Shown here one piece after another: positions 31,595 to 32,696 of a DNA stretch of 32,696 nt. The DNA comes from Pelargonium cotyledonis (taxonomy: Eukaryota; Streptophyta; Magnoliopsida; Geraniales; Geraniaceae). Below the pieces are notes generated by a model, which had not been told where the DNA came from, made no database searches, and saw nothing but the letters and a program-made list of their open reading frames with translations. The stretch lies in NCBI GenBank assembly GCA_036897625.1, contig JAYMTA010000268.1, positions 1 through 32,696 of the forward strand, given 5' to 3'. Made by a program: the position numbers and the translations under genes. Each line of letters opens with the position of its first letter. Position 1 is the first letter of the stretch.

Positions 31595-32696
31595 GAGAGG
31601 TAGGTAATCAGTTGCAAATTGGGGATCTGAAACCTCAGCCATAGAATGAATTCATGACATCATAGGCTATGAACTAGGAATTGTGGGTTGATTCATAAAG
31701 GTACCAAATCAACAATTACTGTATTCATTCCTATCTATTAGATGATCTTAAAATACTTTGAATGTCAATGTCCATTTATATGAGTTAGCGGGTATGCTTT
31801 GTTTTGGATGTAAGGTCTATTTTATATATAAAAATGTTCACATATTTGTGTGATAACGTAAAAGTATTTGGACTTATAGGTGATCACCATATTAGCGCGT
31901 TCAAGAAATAGCTCATTCAAAACAAATTGAGATAAGTAAAAATACTTTTACAAGTTGGTCATGTTTGTGACAAGCCCTTCGTAGATTAAAACGTCAACTT
32001 CGGTCCACATAATATGGGAATTGTGAGACAAATACACTCCTCACGAATTTGATCATCTAAAGTTCATATTTTTGTTTGACATTATGCCTTTCTAATTCTA
32101 CTACAACTCTAAGTCTACTTTGCATAATCGAGAAAGTTGTTACATTACATCAACTAAATCAAATTCCGCCCATAATTTGTGTTCTTTTGTAGTCTTTTAC
32201 AATGTGTGTTCATTTGATGTGATGCAAATTGATCCGATCCAAATTCTTTTGAATCAAATTCAGATAACTCTTCCGGTCTAACATATTAATCTCCACTTCT
32301 CCGACCAGTGATGCATTACATTGTCTTTCGGAAGGTACTGATAAATCCAAACAAGCAAATGATAAATCCAAACCTTTTTGGTCTGATAGGACCAAATTGC
32401 CCTTGTTCGAATGGCTAGAGTGTTGGGGAGAGGGAGTGGAGAGAAGGTGTTGGTTCATGGTGATGTGGCGCAAAATGAGAGGAGGAGAGATGGTGAGCTG
32501 GCTGAGGAGTCAGTAGAGGTAGGGCATGATTGGTGAAACAGATAAGACAAAAGGTGATGAGGGAAGGAAGTCTTGCTGGAGGCAAACGGGGCCGAAGGGG
32601 GCGCGTGAAGCATATGCCTCCTCTTTATTTTGTCGTTTTTTGACCGTTTCGGGTTCGTTTGTAGTCCGATTCGACATTTGTTTAAATAGTTGCACT

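Larger units (their letters stand above)
30718..32696. other. Right-end intergenic DNA, no supportable gene
   Basis: AT-rich DNA with an (ATT)7 tract and a poly(A)-bounded micro-duplication. The last 300 bases (about 32390-32640) are G-rich on the plus strand (GGAGAGGGAGTGGAGAG) and could be the edge of a leader or exon, but the open frames there show no family signature. Confidence 0.5.

Noticed and set aside
32510..32695. 61-codon minus-strand frame at the right edge
   Set aside because: Too short, cut by the window edge, and without family resemblance.

Overview
The window is plant nuclear DNA, almost certainly from a eudicot. It has AT-rich intergenic DNA, many GT-AG introns (one gene has 16 coding exons), TATA boxes followed by CT-rich leaders, and plant-type small transposons. 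I cannot name the species. Four complete protein-coding genes can be rebuilt exon by exon with every splice phase closing, and the last codons of a fifth gene lie at the left edge.

Layout from left to right. Positions 1-48 are the 3' end of a gene, perhaps a medium-chain dehydrogenase/reductase. A hAT-like MITE (832-1077) and a tRNA-derived SINE (1385-1600) fill the space before SURF1 (1975-8060, +; mitochondrial cytochrome c oxidase assembly factor, 7 exons). Intron 3 of SURF1 holds a second type of SINE (3567-3723) and a Stowaway-type MITE (3817-4059). Downstream of SURF1 is a roughly 700 bp LINE-like insertion with 18 bp target-site duplications (8615-9318). Next come a long spliced leader and a MAK/MOK/ICK-type protein kinase resembling plant MHK (11619-16721, +; 434 aa). 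After about 2 kb with no gene there is a TATA-driven gene for a lysine-rich, probably nuclear protein of unknown function (20055-25016, +; 570 aa, 3 coding exons). A cluster of diverged direct repeats (26151-26381) separates it from GTP cyclohydrolase I (27255-29169, -; 465 aa, 2 exons). The last 3 kb holds the GCH1 promoter, a second copy of the SINE found in SURF1 intron 3 (30546-30706), and low-complexity DNA with no gene I can support.

The four genes do not form a pathway. They are independent housekeeping genes: respiratory-chain assembly, protein phosphorylation, an uncharacterised nuclear-type protein, and the first step of folate pterin synthesis. I found no operon, CRISPR array, RNA gene or new defence-like system. 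The most interesting material is the set of small mobile elements with intact target-site duplications, above all a SINE family whose 3' end carries a stem-loop, plus a possible cassette exon and a tandemly repeated segment in the lysine-rich protein gene.
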